DNA of 64,000 nt from Comamonas terrigena NBRC 13299 (GCF_006740045.1 NZ_AP019749.1:2871001-2935000); one strand, 5' to 3'. Shown: positions 8,393-16,919, counted from the first letter of the stretch. Numbers and translations are program-made. Notes: a model not told the origin generated them from the sequence alone.

Positions 8393-8424
8393 GGGTCGCT
8401 AGCGGACGTCGCGGAGGTCTGTTC
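8393..8424 (+). repeat. Short dispersed repeat A, copy 2
   Basis: Same core as 4116-4147 and 9176-9207. Here the preceding bases form an inverted repeat GTCCGCT...AGCGGAC, so this copy can fold. It directly follows the stop codon of the 132-residue orphan gene. The rest of the gap to 8611 is A+T-rich and holds nothing else I can name. Confidence 0.8.
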
Positions 8425-8611
8425 TCGGCCAGAAGCAGCCATTCGATGAATAGACATTAACAGCTCATGTCAATCTCCTATTTCGAAATTTTTAGGTTTT
8501 CCTAAAAGGCATGCTTGCGATCGATCACTCTCATCATTTCGGATATATTTATTTTATGAGAACGGCGAGCGATTCTGCCTGTCGTCTAAATCTAGGTAGG
8601 CTGCACAAAGC

Positions 8612-9070
8612 ATGCGCACTTCTCCACTTTACCGCTCAGTAAACACTCGGACTCATGGCGTGAAACATGGCGTGGGTGGAGAGTTCCGACATGACCGTCA
8701 AACGAAGAGCTCAAAAAACAGTGAAGCCAGCCGTACATCTATGCACGGCCGGCTAAAGCACGGCCGTGACTACACTCCACTTTTCCGCTTTTTATTATCA
8801 AAGGTGGGAGATCCTTGGGATCGAGTATTTGGGGAGGCTAAGTCTCGCCTTGACACAACGGAGCCAATATTCTGGCTCGTTGCAAGATGTGAAGAACAGA
8901 AAGAAAAGTTTGTACGCGTAGGCGAGAGCAGCTATTTCAGCGGGCTATTCGTTGATGGAGAAGGTCTACTTCAGTTAGTAGATTCCAGTTTGAGGGCTCA
9001 AGACATGAAGCCGTTCTGCACTTGTTGCACGCACACATTTAATGGCGTTCAGTTCGGTACCAAAGATTAA
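8612..9070 (+). CDS. Hypothetical protein, probable cassette gene (152 aa)
   Basis: An unrecognised soluble protein. It begins MRTSPLYRSVNTRTHGVKHG (basic), continues with MHGRLKHGRDYTPLFRFLLS, EPIFWLVARCEEQKEKFVRV and GLFVDGEGLLQLVD, and ends with a metal-site-like cluster FCTCCTHTFNG. I recall similar proteins as uncharacterised genes in accessory regions but cannot assign a role. A purine-rich stretch around 8594 may serve as ribosome site. An attC-like element follows the gene 33 nt downstream (9104-9162) and repeat A copy 3 follows that, so it looks like a mobile cassette. Confidence 0.75.
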   Translation: MRTSPLYRSVNTRTHGVKHGVGGEFRHDRQTKSSKNSEASRTSMHGRLKHGRDYTPLFRFLLSKVGDPWDRVFGEAKSRLDTTEPIFWLVARCEEQKEKFVRVGESSYFSGLFVDGEGLLQLVDSSLRAQDMKPFCTCCTHTFNGVQFGTKD

Positions 9071-9103
9071 AAACTACGATTGGGTACGGCCACCTCAGGT
9101 TCA

Positions 9104-9162
9104 GCCTAGCAATTCATCCAAGCCGAACCCGCTTCGCTGGTCGGTTTAATTCAGGCACTATC
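9104..9162 (+). other. attC-like recombination site, copy 2
   Basis: The sequence starts GCCTAGCAATTCATCCAAGC, continues with CCCGCTTCGCTGG and ends TCGGTTTAATTCAGGC. This closely follows the classical 59-base element pattern, with GCCTAGC as R'' (consensus RYYYAAC), the AAGCCG/CGGTTT stem and a short loop. The terminal R' box should read GTTRRRY but here is ACTATCG-like, so the site appears degraded on one side. It lies 33 nt after the stop of the orphan gene on the same strand, the position expected of a cassette attC. Confidence 0.6.
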
Positions 9163-9170
9163 GAGTGACT

Positions 9171-9207
9171 GCAATGGGTCGCTAGCGGACGTCGCGAAGG
9201 TCTGTTC
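9171..9207 (+). repeat. Short dispersed repeat A, copy 3
   Basis: Over 37 bases it differs from copy 1 (4111-4147) at a single position, including the preceding GCAAT. It starts 8 nt after the attC-like site. Nothing else is recognisable before the next gene's ribosome site. Confidence 0.8.
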
Positions 9208-9335
9208 AAACGCCACAGGCGAAAGCCCTGCCGCCAACAAGTGACAATGATCCTTCTATCGCACGTTCCATGACTGGACCGGGCAGACACCCGACAGCGC
9301 ACGCCAGTCCATGCGCCTGAACTGAGGAAAACGGT

Positions 9336-10001
9336 ATGAACACACAACGAACCGTACTGCTGGCTGGTGCTACGGGCCTGGTCGGTGGCTTGATGATCGA
9401 AGCACTGCTTGCCGACCCGCAGGTCACAGCGGTGCATGCCTTGAGCCGCAGGGCGCTGCGTACCAGCCACGCCAAGCTGTGCGTTCATATTGTCGACTTT
9501 CAACAGCTGCCAACGCTGCCGCAGGTGGACGAGGTGTATCTGGCACTGGGAACCACGATCAAGGTGGCTGGCAGCCAGGCCGCATTCCGCGCCGTCGACC
9601 TGGATGCCAATCTTGCGGTGGCGGTGGCCGCAGTTGCCGCCGGTGCGCGCCGCGTGGGGGTGGTCAGTGCGGCCGGCGCGGATTCCACATCGTCCGTGTT
9701 CTACAACCGCACCAAAGGTGAGCTGGAAGATGCGCTCAAGACCTTGGGCCTTGAGGCCTTGGTGATCGCGCGCCCTTCTCTGCTGCTTGACACCCGAGAG
9801 CACCTGGATCAGCCTGCACGGCTGGGCGAACGGATTGCGATTCCGGTGGCCAAGCTGCTCGCCCCCATTCTGCCGGCCACCTACCGGCCCGTGCATGCGC
9901 GGGCCGTTGCTTTGGCATTGGTGCGCAGCGTTCCAGCCGCACAAGGCATTGTGGAGCTGTCCTCTGACGCATTGATTCGGCTGGGCACCCCGGCCCCATG
10001 A
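9336..10001 (+). CDS. NAD(P)-binding Rossmann-fold protein (atypical SDR, HTATIP2/YbjT-like)
   Basis: A 221-residue protein with an N-terminal nucleotide-binding loop GATGLVGG at 11-18, a conserved FYNRTKGELEDAL segment holding the Tyr-x-x-x-Lys-like pair, and RPSLLL further on. This arrangement fits the atypical short-chain dehydrogenases related to HTATIP2 and to oxidoreductase/NmrA-type proteins. GAGGAAAACGG precedes the ATG and supports the start. It stands alone, with no operon partners. Whether it is an enzyme or a redox sensor cannot be told from sequence. Confidence 0.85.
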   Translation: MNTQRTVLLAGATGLVGGLMIEALLADPQVTAVHALSRRALRTSHAKLCVHIVDFQQLPTLPQVDEVYLALGTTIKVAGSQAAFRAVDLDANLAVAVAAVAAGARRVGVVSAAGADSTSSVFYNRTKGELEDALKTLGLEALVIARPSLLLDTREHLDQPARLGERIAIPVAKLLAPILPATYRPVHARAVALALVRSVPAAQGIVELSSDALIRLGTPAP

Positions 10002-10440
10002 GCACAGCCCTGTGAAGGCATGGGAGAGGCCCCGCTGAAGGGGGCACCAACCTCCCCCCCCAGCTGGCGCGGTTGGCACGATTGGCCTGAAAACAGGCAT
10101 CTCCGGGAAGGCGGCCTGACTCGCGAACGCTTCAGGCCGGAGTCTGGCGCTCAGTGAGAAGGCGCAAGAAGCCGCTGTGCGCCCCACGCTGCCGTCGACG
10201 CCATCGATGTCCTCGGCGCCATCGACGTCATCGGGGTCTCCTGCTGCAAGGTGCACTGCCCTGCTCCAGCCGGTGAGCGCGGCGTCCATGGCTTTGCGCC
10301 AAGGGCCAGGCTCCCGCATTCAACCGGTCACCCGCCACTGTCGTCGCTTCGCTGCGCAGCAACGGTTGGCAGGTGCAATCGCCGCCGTGTCACAAAAGCT
10401 TCTTGGAAACATCACCCCCATGTCATGTGCGACGGGTGAA
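10002..10440. other. Gene-free gap upstream of the LacI regulator
   Basis: This interval holds no convincing coding frame. It contains a small run of near-repeats at about 10197-10232 (CCATCGATGTC and CCATCGACGTC) and C-rich tracts after the previous gene. I see no RNA gene or clear intrinsic terminator. Confidence 0.5.
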
Positions 10441-10441
10441 A

Positions 10442-10469
10442 TGAAAACGTTTACAGAAAACGATTTCAT
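10442..10469. promoter_or_regulatory. Candidate LacI-family operators just before the regulator start
   Basis: Two half-symmetric elements, TGAAAACGTTTACA (10442-10455) and GAAAACGATTTC (10457-10468), lie immediately before the ATG. Both resemble the LacI/GalR consensus with a central CG (GAAACGTTTC type). Autorepression is therefore likely. They also occupy the place of a ribosome site, which is otherwise not visible. Confidence 0.6.
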
Positions 10470-10471
10470 TC

Positions 10472-11470
10472 ATGAGCATTGCAGAAGTGGCGCGGCGTGC
10501 AGGGACATCGGTCGCAACGGTATCGCGGGTTTTCAACAACCCGGGCATTGTCAATGCACAGACCTGCAGCACCGTGCTGCGTGCAGCGCATGAGCTTGGC
10601 TATGTGCCCAACAGCAGCGCTCGCACCTTGCGGACCCGCCGCAACAAGGTGCTGGGGGTCATGCTGCCCACCTTGGCCAATCCCGTGTTTGCACAGTGCC
10701 TGCAAGGCATTGCGGAAGAAGCGGAAACACGTGGGTATGCCATTGTTCTGACGACGACGGAATACAGCCCGGAGCGGGAGGCCGCAGCAGCAGAGCGATT
10801 GCTGAATGCCGGGGTGGAAGGGCTGATCCTGGTGGTGTCCAACCCGGCCACCTCCCAGGTCCTGCAACGCACCCAGCAAACGAAATTGCCTTATGTGCTG
10901 GCGTACAACCAGGCGCAGGAGCACACCTGCATCTCTGTCGACAACCATGGTGCGATTTTCCAGCTGATCCAGCGCCTGCATGCCGCCGGCCACCAGCGCA
11001 TTGGCATGGTCACGGGCCAGTTGCATGCCTCTGACCGTGCCCAACAGCGCTGCAAAGGCTATGTGGAGGGCATGCAGGCACAGAACCTGTCGCCATTGCC
11101 CGTCTGGGAACTTCCATTTGCCGAACAGGCGCTGGAGCAGCTGCAACAGGACCTGATGGAGGCCACCAGGCCGACGGCCCTGGTGTGCAGCAATGACGTG
11201 ATTGCCATTCGCAGCATCCGCGCAGCCACGTTGGCCGGATTGCGCATTCCCCAGGATCTGTGCGTCGTGGGGTTTGACGGCATTGGCCTGGGCCGCGACC
11301 TCACCCCCTCGCTCGCATCCATCACACAACCCAATGAGGCCATTGGCCAGCAGTGCGTGGCGCTTCTGTGCAACGCACTGACGGATGGCATTCCGCTTCT
11401 GCCTTCGCACAGCGTGCAGCTGCCATACGGCTGGCGTGCCGGGGAATCTTGTTCACCTTTGCCTCTGTGA
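10472..11470 (+). CDS. LacI-family transcriptional regulator
   Basis: A 332-residue repressor. The DNA-binding head is at 1-25 (SIAEVARRAGTSVATVSRVFNN) and the hinge helix follows around 40-55 (LGYVPNSSARTLRTRR). A PurR-like effector domain comes next, with VDNHGA, GHQRIGMVTG, CSNDVIAI and VVGFDGI motifs. It is the first gene of a cluster with an ABC importer and a phosphodiesterase (37 nt to the binding protein), so it probably controls that operon. The effector is not known; LacI domains bind sugars, nucleosides or related phosphates. Confidence 0.95.
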   Translation: MSIAEVARRAGTSVATVSRVFNNPGIVNAQTCSTVLRAAHELGYVPNSSARTLRTRRNKVLGVMLPTLANPVFAQCLQGIAEEAETRGYAIVLTTTEYSPEREAAAAERLLNAGVEGLILVVSNPATSQVLQRTQQTKLPYVLAYNQAQEHTCISVDNHGAIFQLIQRLHAAGHQRIGMVTGQLHASDRAQQRCKGYVEGMQAQNLSPLPVWELPFAEQALEQLQQDLMEATRPTALVCSNDVIAIRSIRAATLAGLRIPQDLCVVGFDGIGLGRDLTPSLASITQPNEAIGQQCVALLCNALTDGIPLLPSHSVQLPYGWRAGESCSPLPL

Positions 11471-11506
11471 GGCGGTGCTTTTGCTTTTACCAACCGAGGA
11501 AATCTG

Positions 11507-12520
11507 ATGTCTTTGCCTAAAGCGAACTTTCGTGGCCTGGCCGTGATGGCTGCTGCCACCACGATGTGCGGTGCCGTGCTGGCCCAAAACGCCATTTGCT
11601 ACAACTGCCCTCCTGAGTGGGCGGACTGGGGAAGCCAGATCAAGGCCATCAAGGCCGATACGGGCATTACGGTGCCGCCGGACAACAAGAACTCCGGCCA
11701 GTCGCTGGCGCAGCTGGTGGCCGAGAAATCCAGCCCGGTGGCAGACGTCACCTATGTGGGCGTGACGTTTGCCATCCAGGCGCAAAAGGATGGTGTGGTG
11801 ACGGCTTACAAGCCCGCCACATGGAACGAGATTCCGGATGGCTTGAAAGACCCCAAGGGGGAATGGTTCACCATCCACTCCGGCGCCCTGGGCTTCATGG
11901 TCAACAAGGCAGCCCTGGGCAACAAGCCTGTGCCCAAGTCCTGGGCGGACTTGCTCAAGCCTGAATACAAGGGGCTGATTGCCTACCTGGACCCTTCGTC
12001 TGCTTTCGTGGGCTATGTGGGCGCAGTCGCCGTGAATGAGGCCCTGGGCGGAAGCATGGACAACTTCACCCCGGCGTTGAACTATTTCAAGCAACTCCAG
12101 AAGAACGAGCCGATTGTTCCCAAGCAGACGTCGTACGCGCGTCTGCTGTCGGGAGAGTTTGGCATCTTGCTGGACTATGACTTCAACGCCTACCGGGCCA
12201 AATACAAAGACCACGCCAATGTGGAATTTGTCATTCCCCAAGAGGGCACTGTGGTCATGCCCTATGTCATGAGCCTGGTCAAAAACTCCCCCAACGCTGA
12301 AAACGGGAAAAAGGTTCTGGACTATGTGCTCTCGGACAAAGGGCAGTCGCTGTGGGCCAATGCCTACCTTCGCCCGGTTCGCGATGTGAAGATGCCCAAG
12401 GAAGTGGCCAGCCACTTCCTGCCTGCATCGGAATATGCACGCGCCAAGTCCGTCGACTACCGCAAGATGGCCGAGGTGCAAAAGAGCTTCTCCACACGCT
12501 ACCTGCGTGAAGTTCGCTAA
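11507..12520 (+). CDS. ABC transporter substrate-binding protein (iron(III)/phosphonate-type, family 1)
   Basis: A 337-residue periplasmic protein with a Sec signal peptide ending about residue 26 (GAVLAQ). The body has the pattern of the spermidine/iron/2-aminoethylphosphonate binding proteins: a C-terminal KVLDYVLSDKGQSLWANAYLRPVR segment and an ILLDYDFNAYR ligand-proximal region. It has an unusual early pair of cysteines (ICYNCPPEW). GAGGAAATC precedes the ATG. Its operon contains two permeases, an ATPase and a phosphodiesterase, which suggests uptake of a phosphoryl or phosphodiester compound. The specificity is inference. Confidence 0.9.
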   Translation: MSLPKANFRGLAVMAAATTMCGAVLAQNAICYNCPPEWADWGSQIKAIKADTGITVPPDNKNSGQSLAQLVAEKSSPVADVTYVGVTFAIQAQKDGVVTAYKPATWNEIPDGLKDPKGEWFTIHSGALGFMVNKAALGNKPVPKSWADLLKPEYKGLIAYLDPSSAFVGYVGAVAVNEALGGSMDNFTPALNYFKQLQKNEPIVPKQTSYARLLSGEFGILLDYDFNAYRAKYKDHANVEFVIPQEGTVVMPYVMSLVKNSPNAENGKKVLDYVLSDKGQSLWANAYLRPVRDVKMPKEVASHFLPASEYARAKSVDYRKMAEVQKSFSTRYLREVR

Positions 12521-12538
12521 GGAACACGAGGCTGATTC

Positions 12539-13372
12539 ATGACGCGCCACAGTATTTCGGGCTCTGTCTCTCCCCGTTTCCTTTTGATTGCCTGCAGTGC
12601 CCCTGCTGTGGCGTTCTTTGCCGCATTCTGGCTGCTTCCCGCCGTGATGTTGATTGCCCTGCCTGCCAGGGAGGGCTGGAAGACCTATTTCGCCACGTTC
12701 ACCGACGTGCTGTATCTGCAAAGCCTGTTGCAGACCGTCGGGCTGTCCCTGCTGGTCACTCTGGCCACCTTGCTCATCGGGGCCATCATGGGCATTGCCA
12801 TGGCCCGCAGCCGTTTTACAGGACGGGGCCTGCTGCTGTCATTGCTGACGCTGCCCCTGTCGTTCCCCGGGGTCATCATCGGCTTCTTCATCATTTTGGT
12901 GGGTGGCCGGCAAGGTGTGGTGGCCGATCTCTCCGCCGCCCTGGGCATGGAACGCATCACCTTTGCCTATGGCTTCTGGGGATTGTTTCTGGGCTATCTG
13001 TATTTCTCGCTGCCACGCGCCATCGCTTCGTACACGGCCGCAGCAGAAGCCATGGATGCCCACCTGGAGGAAGCCGCCCGCTCTTTGGGTGCCCGCGGCT
13101 GGGCCGTTGCACGCGATGTGTGGTGGCCGCAGCTGATGCCCACCACCATGGCCTGCAGTGCCATCGTATTTGCCACGGCCATTGGGGCGTTTGGCACGGC
13201 ATTCACCTTGTCCAGCAAGTTTGAGGTGCTGCCCATCAGCATCTACAACGAATTCACCAACTACGCCAATTTCGCACTGGCAGCCAGCTTGTCCATCAGC
13301 CTGGGGCTGATTACCTGGCTGGTGCTCTGGCTGGCCCGACGCTTTGCCGGGCCGAATGCATCGGGGGTCTGA
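12539..13372 (+). CDS. ABC transporter permease, subunit 1
   Basis: A 277-residue inner-membrane protein with about six hydrophobic segments. The EAA loop reads MDAHLEEAARSLGARGWAVAR and is the contact site for the ATPase. It belongs to the spermidine/phosphonate-type permeases. It starts 18 nt after the binding-protein gene, and the next permease starts 2 nt after it, consistent with one transcript and translational coupling. Confidence 0.93.
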   Translation: MTRHSISGSVSPRFLLIACSAPAVAFFAAFWLLPAVMLIALPAREGWKTYFATFTDVLYLQSLLQTVGLSLLVTLATLLIGAIMGIAMARSRFTGRGLLLSLLTLPLSFPGVIIGFFIILVGGRQGVVADLSAALGMERITFAYGFWGLFLGYLYFSLPRAIASYTAAAEAMDAHLEEAARSLGARGWAVARDVWWPQLMPTTMACSAIVFATAIGAFGTAFTLSSKFEVLPISIYNEFTNYANFALAASLSISLGLITWLVLWLARRFAGPNASGV

Positions 13373-13374
13373 CC

Positions 13375-14175
13375 ATGCACCGCACCTCTCAAAAAATGCC
13401 ACTGCTCATGTGGGCCGTGACACTGGTCGTCACCGCCTTCATGCTGGCACCCATGCTGCTGTCCATTCTGGCGGGCGTGGTGGTCAATTACAGCCAGGGC
13501 ATCTCCAGCGGCTTCACGACGCGCTGGTTGCTTGAAGTCTGGACAGGCTATGGCAATACGGTGCTCATGTCCTTGTTCATTGCGTGCGCCTGCGTGGTGC
13601 TCGCATTGGTTCTGGGCGTTCCGTGTGCCTATGCCCTGGCGCGCAGCCGCTCTGCCTGGGCCCGCCATTTTGAAGAGCTGTTGACGCTGCCGGTGGCCAT
13701 TCCTGGTTTGGCAAGCGCATTGGCACTGCTGCTGGCCTACGGCAGCGTCACCCACTTTCGCCAGAGCTTTGCGTTCATTCTGGTGGGCCATGTGATCTTC
13801 ACTCTGCCCTTCATGGTGCGCATGGTGGGCTCTGCCTTTCGCAGGCAGGAGCTTGTTTCTCTGGAGGAAGCGGCACGTTCGCTGGGGGCGCCCTTCTGCC
13901 AGCGCTTTGTCGGCATTCTCATTCCAGCCGTGCTTCCAGCCATCGTTGCCGCGTGCCTCATGGTTTTCACCTTGTCGGTCGGCGAATTCAACCTGACCTG
14001 GATGTTGCACACCCCTTTGACCCGCACCTTGCCCGTGGGGTTGGCAGACAGCTATGCCTCCATGCGCCTGGAGATTGGCTCGGCCTACACCATCATTTTT
14101 CTGATCGTCATCCTGCCTGTGATGTGGGCTCTGCAAGCGATTGGTCACGTTATTGAAAAGCACTATGGAAAATAA
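13375..14175 (+). CDS. ABC transporter permease, subunit 2
   Basis: A 266-residue inner-membrane protein with six predicted segments. The EAA motif is LVSLEEAARSLGAPFCQRF, followed by an LPAIVAACLMVFTLSVGEF transmembrane region. It pairs with the preceding permease to make the heterodimeric channel. Its last 11 nt overlap the ATG of the ATPase gene at 14165. Intact. Confidence 0.93.
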   Translation: MHRTSQKMPLLMWAVTLVVTAFMLAPMLLSILAGVVVNYSQGISSGFTTRWLLEVWTGYGNTVLMSLFIACACVVLALVLGVPCAYALARSRSAWARHFEELLTLPVAIPGLASALALLLAYGSVTHFRQSFAFILVGHVIFTLPFMVRMVGSAFRRQELVSLEEAARSLGAPFCQRFVGILIPAVLPAIVAACLMVFTLSVGEFNLTWMLHTPLTRTLPVGLADSYASMRLEIGSAYTIIFLIVILPVMWALQAIGHVIEKHYGK

Positions 14176-15220
14176 AAGCACCAGTATTGACATTCGCCAA
14201 TGCGCCAAAACGTACGCCGACGGAACGCGTGGACTGCAACCCACCGACCTGCATGTAGAGCCTGGAGAAGTGCTTGCGCTGCTCGGGCCTTCGGGGTGTG
14301 GCAAAACGACCTTGCTGCGCATCATTGCCGGCCTGGAGAGCGCGGATGCCGGCAGCTACATCGGCTTTGGCAGCCAGGACGTCACGCACATGCCGATCGA
14401 GCAGCGTGAGGTCGGCATGGTGTTTCAGCACTACGCCCTGTTCCCGCAGATGAGCGTCCAGGCCAACATCGGCTATGGCTTGCGCATTCGCGGTGCCTCC
14501 GCGGAAGAGCAACGTCGCACCGTGGGCGAGCTGGTGGATCTGGTGCGCCTGAACGGCCTGGAACACAAGCGCCCGGCAGAATTGTCCGGCGGTCAGCGCC
14601 AGCGAGTAGCCCTGGCCCGGGCTGTGGCCTCCAAGCCCCGCGTACTGCTGCTGGACGAGCCTTTGACGGCTTTGGATGCCAAGCTGAAGGAAACACTGCG
14701 TGATGAACTGGCCTAGCTTCTGCGGCAGTTGCGCATCACGGCCGTGCACGTCACCCACGATCAGCAAGAAGCCATGGCCATCGCAGACCGGATGGCGGTC
14801 ATGAAAGCAGGACAGATTCTGCAGATCGGTGATGGGGAAAGCCTCTACCGCAACCCCTCCCATCCCTTTGTGGCGACGTTCCTGGGACGTGTGAACCAGC
14901 TGGAGCGTAGCGGCGAACTGCTCGCCCACAACCAGATCATGCTGGGCGATGTGGTGCTCCACTGCCCGGATTCCTGTGCAGGGGCTGCGCAGGTGCTGCT
15001 GCGCCCGGAGGACATCGAAGTCTGCGCTGCAGGCACCGCTGGCGCCGTCACCTGCGCGGTGTCTCGCCGTGTGTTCCTGGGCGATCGCGTCCAGTTGACG
15101 CTGAACGTTGGCGGGCCAAACCCCTTGATTGCCGATGTGGGCCGTGACCATGCCGCCAACGCCGGTGACCTGGTCGGCATCCAGATCGCCCACCACCACT
15201 GGATGGCCAGCCGCGTTTGA
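14165..15220 (+). pseudogene. ABC transporter ATP-binding protein interrupted by an in-frame amber codon
   Basis: In one frame, 351 residues of a normal ATPase can be read except for TAG at 14714-14716 (codon 184). Before it stand Walker A GPSGCGKT (41-48), Q-loop VFQHYALFPQ (87-96), signature LSGGQRQR (140-147), Walker B LLLDEP (161-166) and D-loop ALDA. After it come the H-loop VTHDQQEA and a complete C-terminal TOBE-like domain ending at 15220. A single C-to-T change in a CAG (Gln) codon would explain the stop. The first fragment alone lacks the H-loop histidine and would not be active. Readthrough, a sequencing error or recent loss are all possible. Confidence 0.85.
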
Positions 15221-15234
15221 TAGGGATGTTGGAT

Positions 15235-16068
15235 ATGACGACTTTTCTGCTGCAAATCACCGACCTGCATATTCGGGAACCAGGCCGGCTCACCTATCGA
15301 CGCATTGACACAGCAGACTATCTGCGCCACACGATCCAGGCGATCTTGCGACTGCCCCAGAAGCCCCACGCCATGGTGATCACCGGTGATCTCACGGACT
15401 TTGGCAGAGCTGCGGAGTACGCGCACCTGCGTGAACTGCTCAGCCCGCTGGGGTCCTTGCCTATCTACCTGCTGGCCGGCAACCACGACGAGCGCCACGG
15501 CCTGCGGGATGCATTTCCAGAATTTGCCTATCTGCCATCGGATGGGGAGTTTCTGCAATACGCGGTGGACATCGGCGATTTGCGGCTGCTGGCACTGGAT
15601 ACGGTCACGCCAGGAAAAAGCGAGGGCAGCCTGTGCGCCCAGCGCCTTGCATGGCTGGAAAATGAACTGGCATCCTCCCAAGGTCGCCCGGTGGTGATTG
15701 CCATGCACCATCCGCCATTTCAGACACTGATTGGGCATATGGACCGCATTGGCTTGGTACAAGGCGCTGCAGAGCTGGAGGCCATCATCAGCCGTCACCC
15801 CAATGTGGAACGTGTCATTTGTGGCCACCTGCACCGCAGCATTCAGGTGGCATTCGGGGGCACGGTCGCCATGACTTCGCCGGCGCCTGCACACCAGGTG
15901 TGTCTGGACTTGTCGGAGGATGCGCTTTCTGCCTGGACCATGGAGCCCCCCGGGTTCATGCTGCATGCGCTGCCAGCGTCGGGGCGGATGGTCAGTCACA
16001 CCGCATATAGCGGCGCCTTTGATGGCCCACACCCGTTCTGGGATAGCAATGGCAAGCTGATCGACTAG
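15235..16068 (+). CDS. Class III cyclic-nucleotide/phosphodiesterase, CpdA-like metallophosphoesterase
   Basis: A 277-residue cytoplasmic metallophosphoesterase with the full metal-site series: D10-x-H12 (ITDLHI), GDLTD at 51-55, GNHDE at 82-86, MHHPP and GHLHR. This order is that of the CpdA/GpdQ family, which cleaves cyclic AMP or glycerophosphodiesters. The start at 15235 was chosen because AGGGA lies 7 nt upstream; an in-frame TTG and ATG lie just before. Being last in an importer operon, it more likely processes an imported phosphodiester than signals via cAMP; this is inference. Confidence 0.9.
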   Translation: MTTFLLQITDLHIREPGRLTYRRIDTADYLRHTIQAILRLPQKPHAMVITGDLTDFGRAAEYAHLRELLSPLGSLPIYLLAGNHDERHGLRDAFPEFAYLPSDGEFLQYAVDIGDLRLLALDTVTPGKSEGSLCAQRLAWLENELASSQGRPVVIAMHHPPFQTLIGHMDRIGLVQGAAELEAIISRHPNVERVICGHLHRSIQVAFGGTVAMTSPAPAHQVCLDLSEDALSAWTMEPPGFMLHALPASGRMVSHTAYSGAFDGPHPFWDSNGKLID

Positions 16069-16070
16069 GG

Positions 16071-16097
16071 CCGTTTTGGCCGTTTTGGCCGTTTTGG
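16071..16097 (+). repeat. Three tandem 9-bp units immediately after the phosphodiesterase gene
   Basis: CCGTTTTGG is repeated three times without change (16071-16079, 16080-16088, 16089-16097), two bases after the stop codon, followed by a partial unit CAGTTTT. No function is apparent. Confidence 0.8.
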
Positions 16098-16697
16098 CAG
16101 TTTTCTTGCTGCCTGGATGATTTTTCTTTCAGCGAAGTAAGCGGGTACCGGCGGAATGCGGTGCCCCCCCCGCACAGCCAGCGACCGCGGCTCCCTCCCC
16201 TCCAAAAAACAGCCATTGAACTGAAATGTCCTTTCAGGTTGGCTTCACACCTCCAAGCTGTCACTCGGTCACTGGGCATATGCCAGGCTCGAGTGACGGC
16301 TTTTGCGTGTTTTGCAGTGGCGCTACCGACCCGGCGCGGCCCTCACCCCCCTCATTGCAGGCCGATTGCACGGCTGGCCCACACGGTCGCCCTGGCGGGG
16401 GGGGGGAGTTATCGGTGGCGCAACTGCGCGCCCTGGAGCCCGCCAACCATGGCGCTGAAGCGGCACCAGCATCTTGACGCGCTTGGCTGTTGGCAGCCCC
16501 TCTTGCGCTGGCATGCCATCACGGCGTGTGGAGCAGCACCACCTCCTGCGGGGCGCCGCAACGGTGGTGAACAGACCTGTCTGCAGCCGGCCAAGAGCAG
16601 ACAATCGATAAGACAAGCGCTATCGCGGATAGAGCATTCGTCCATCGAAACGCAGACCATCCCAAAAAGAAAGAAAAATCCAAAAAAATAATAAAAG
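16098..16697. other. Gene-free gap before the A+T-rich promoter
   Basis: Six hundred bases without a supported gene. It contains a G tract at about 16396-16408 and short frames of unnatural composition. Towards 16600-16690 the sequence becomes A-rich and leads into the promoter at 16698. Confidence 0.5.
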
Positions 16698-16726
16698 TTG
16701 TCTTTTTTATAAAAAAGACTTATGAT
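16698..16726 (+). promoter_or_regulatory. Strong sigma-70-like promoter with an internal 20-bp palindrome
   Basis: TTGTCT (16698-16703) and TATGAT (16721-16726) are separated by exactly 17 bases. The spacer and the end of the -35 box form a perfect palindrome GTCTTTTTTATAAAAAAGAC (16700-16719), which could be an operator or a bent segment. It would transcribe the structured leader, the 68-residue gene and possibly the RNA-binding protein. Confidence 0.65.
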
Positions 16727-16771
16727 AAACACCGTTGCGAAGCAGCTTCAACCAGCTTTCTCGCGACGTAC

Positions 16772-16844
16772 TTCAGAGGTCAAAATTCCTCTGAAAAAAT
16801 TTTCGCGAGGTTTCTCGCGCCGTTGGCTGTAGAGCTTCAGCCAA
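16772..16844 (+). ncRNA. Structured 5' leader with three consecutive hairpins
   Basis: Three perfect stems follow one another: TTCAGAGG/CCTCTGAA (16772-16795), CGCGAG/CTCGCG with a GTTT loop (16804-16819), and TTGGCTG/CAGCCAA (16823-16844). They lie between the promoter at 16698 and the small gene at 16920, giving a leader of roughly 190 nt. It could be a temperature- or protein-sensing leader of the RNA-binding protein gene, or a separate small RNA. The fold is seen; the role is inferred. Confidence 0.5.
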
Positions 16845-16919
16845 TCGAGTTATCAAAAGCTCATGCAGGCCTCTTGGTCTGCTCTCAGATTGAACTAAAT
16901 TCCACTTTCTCCTATTGCC

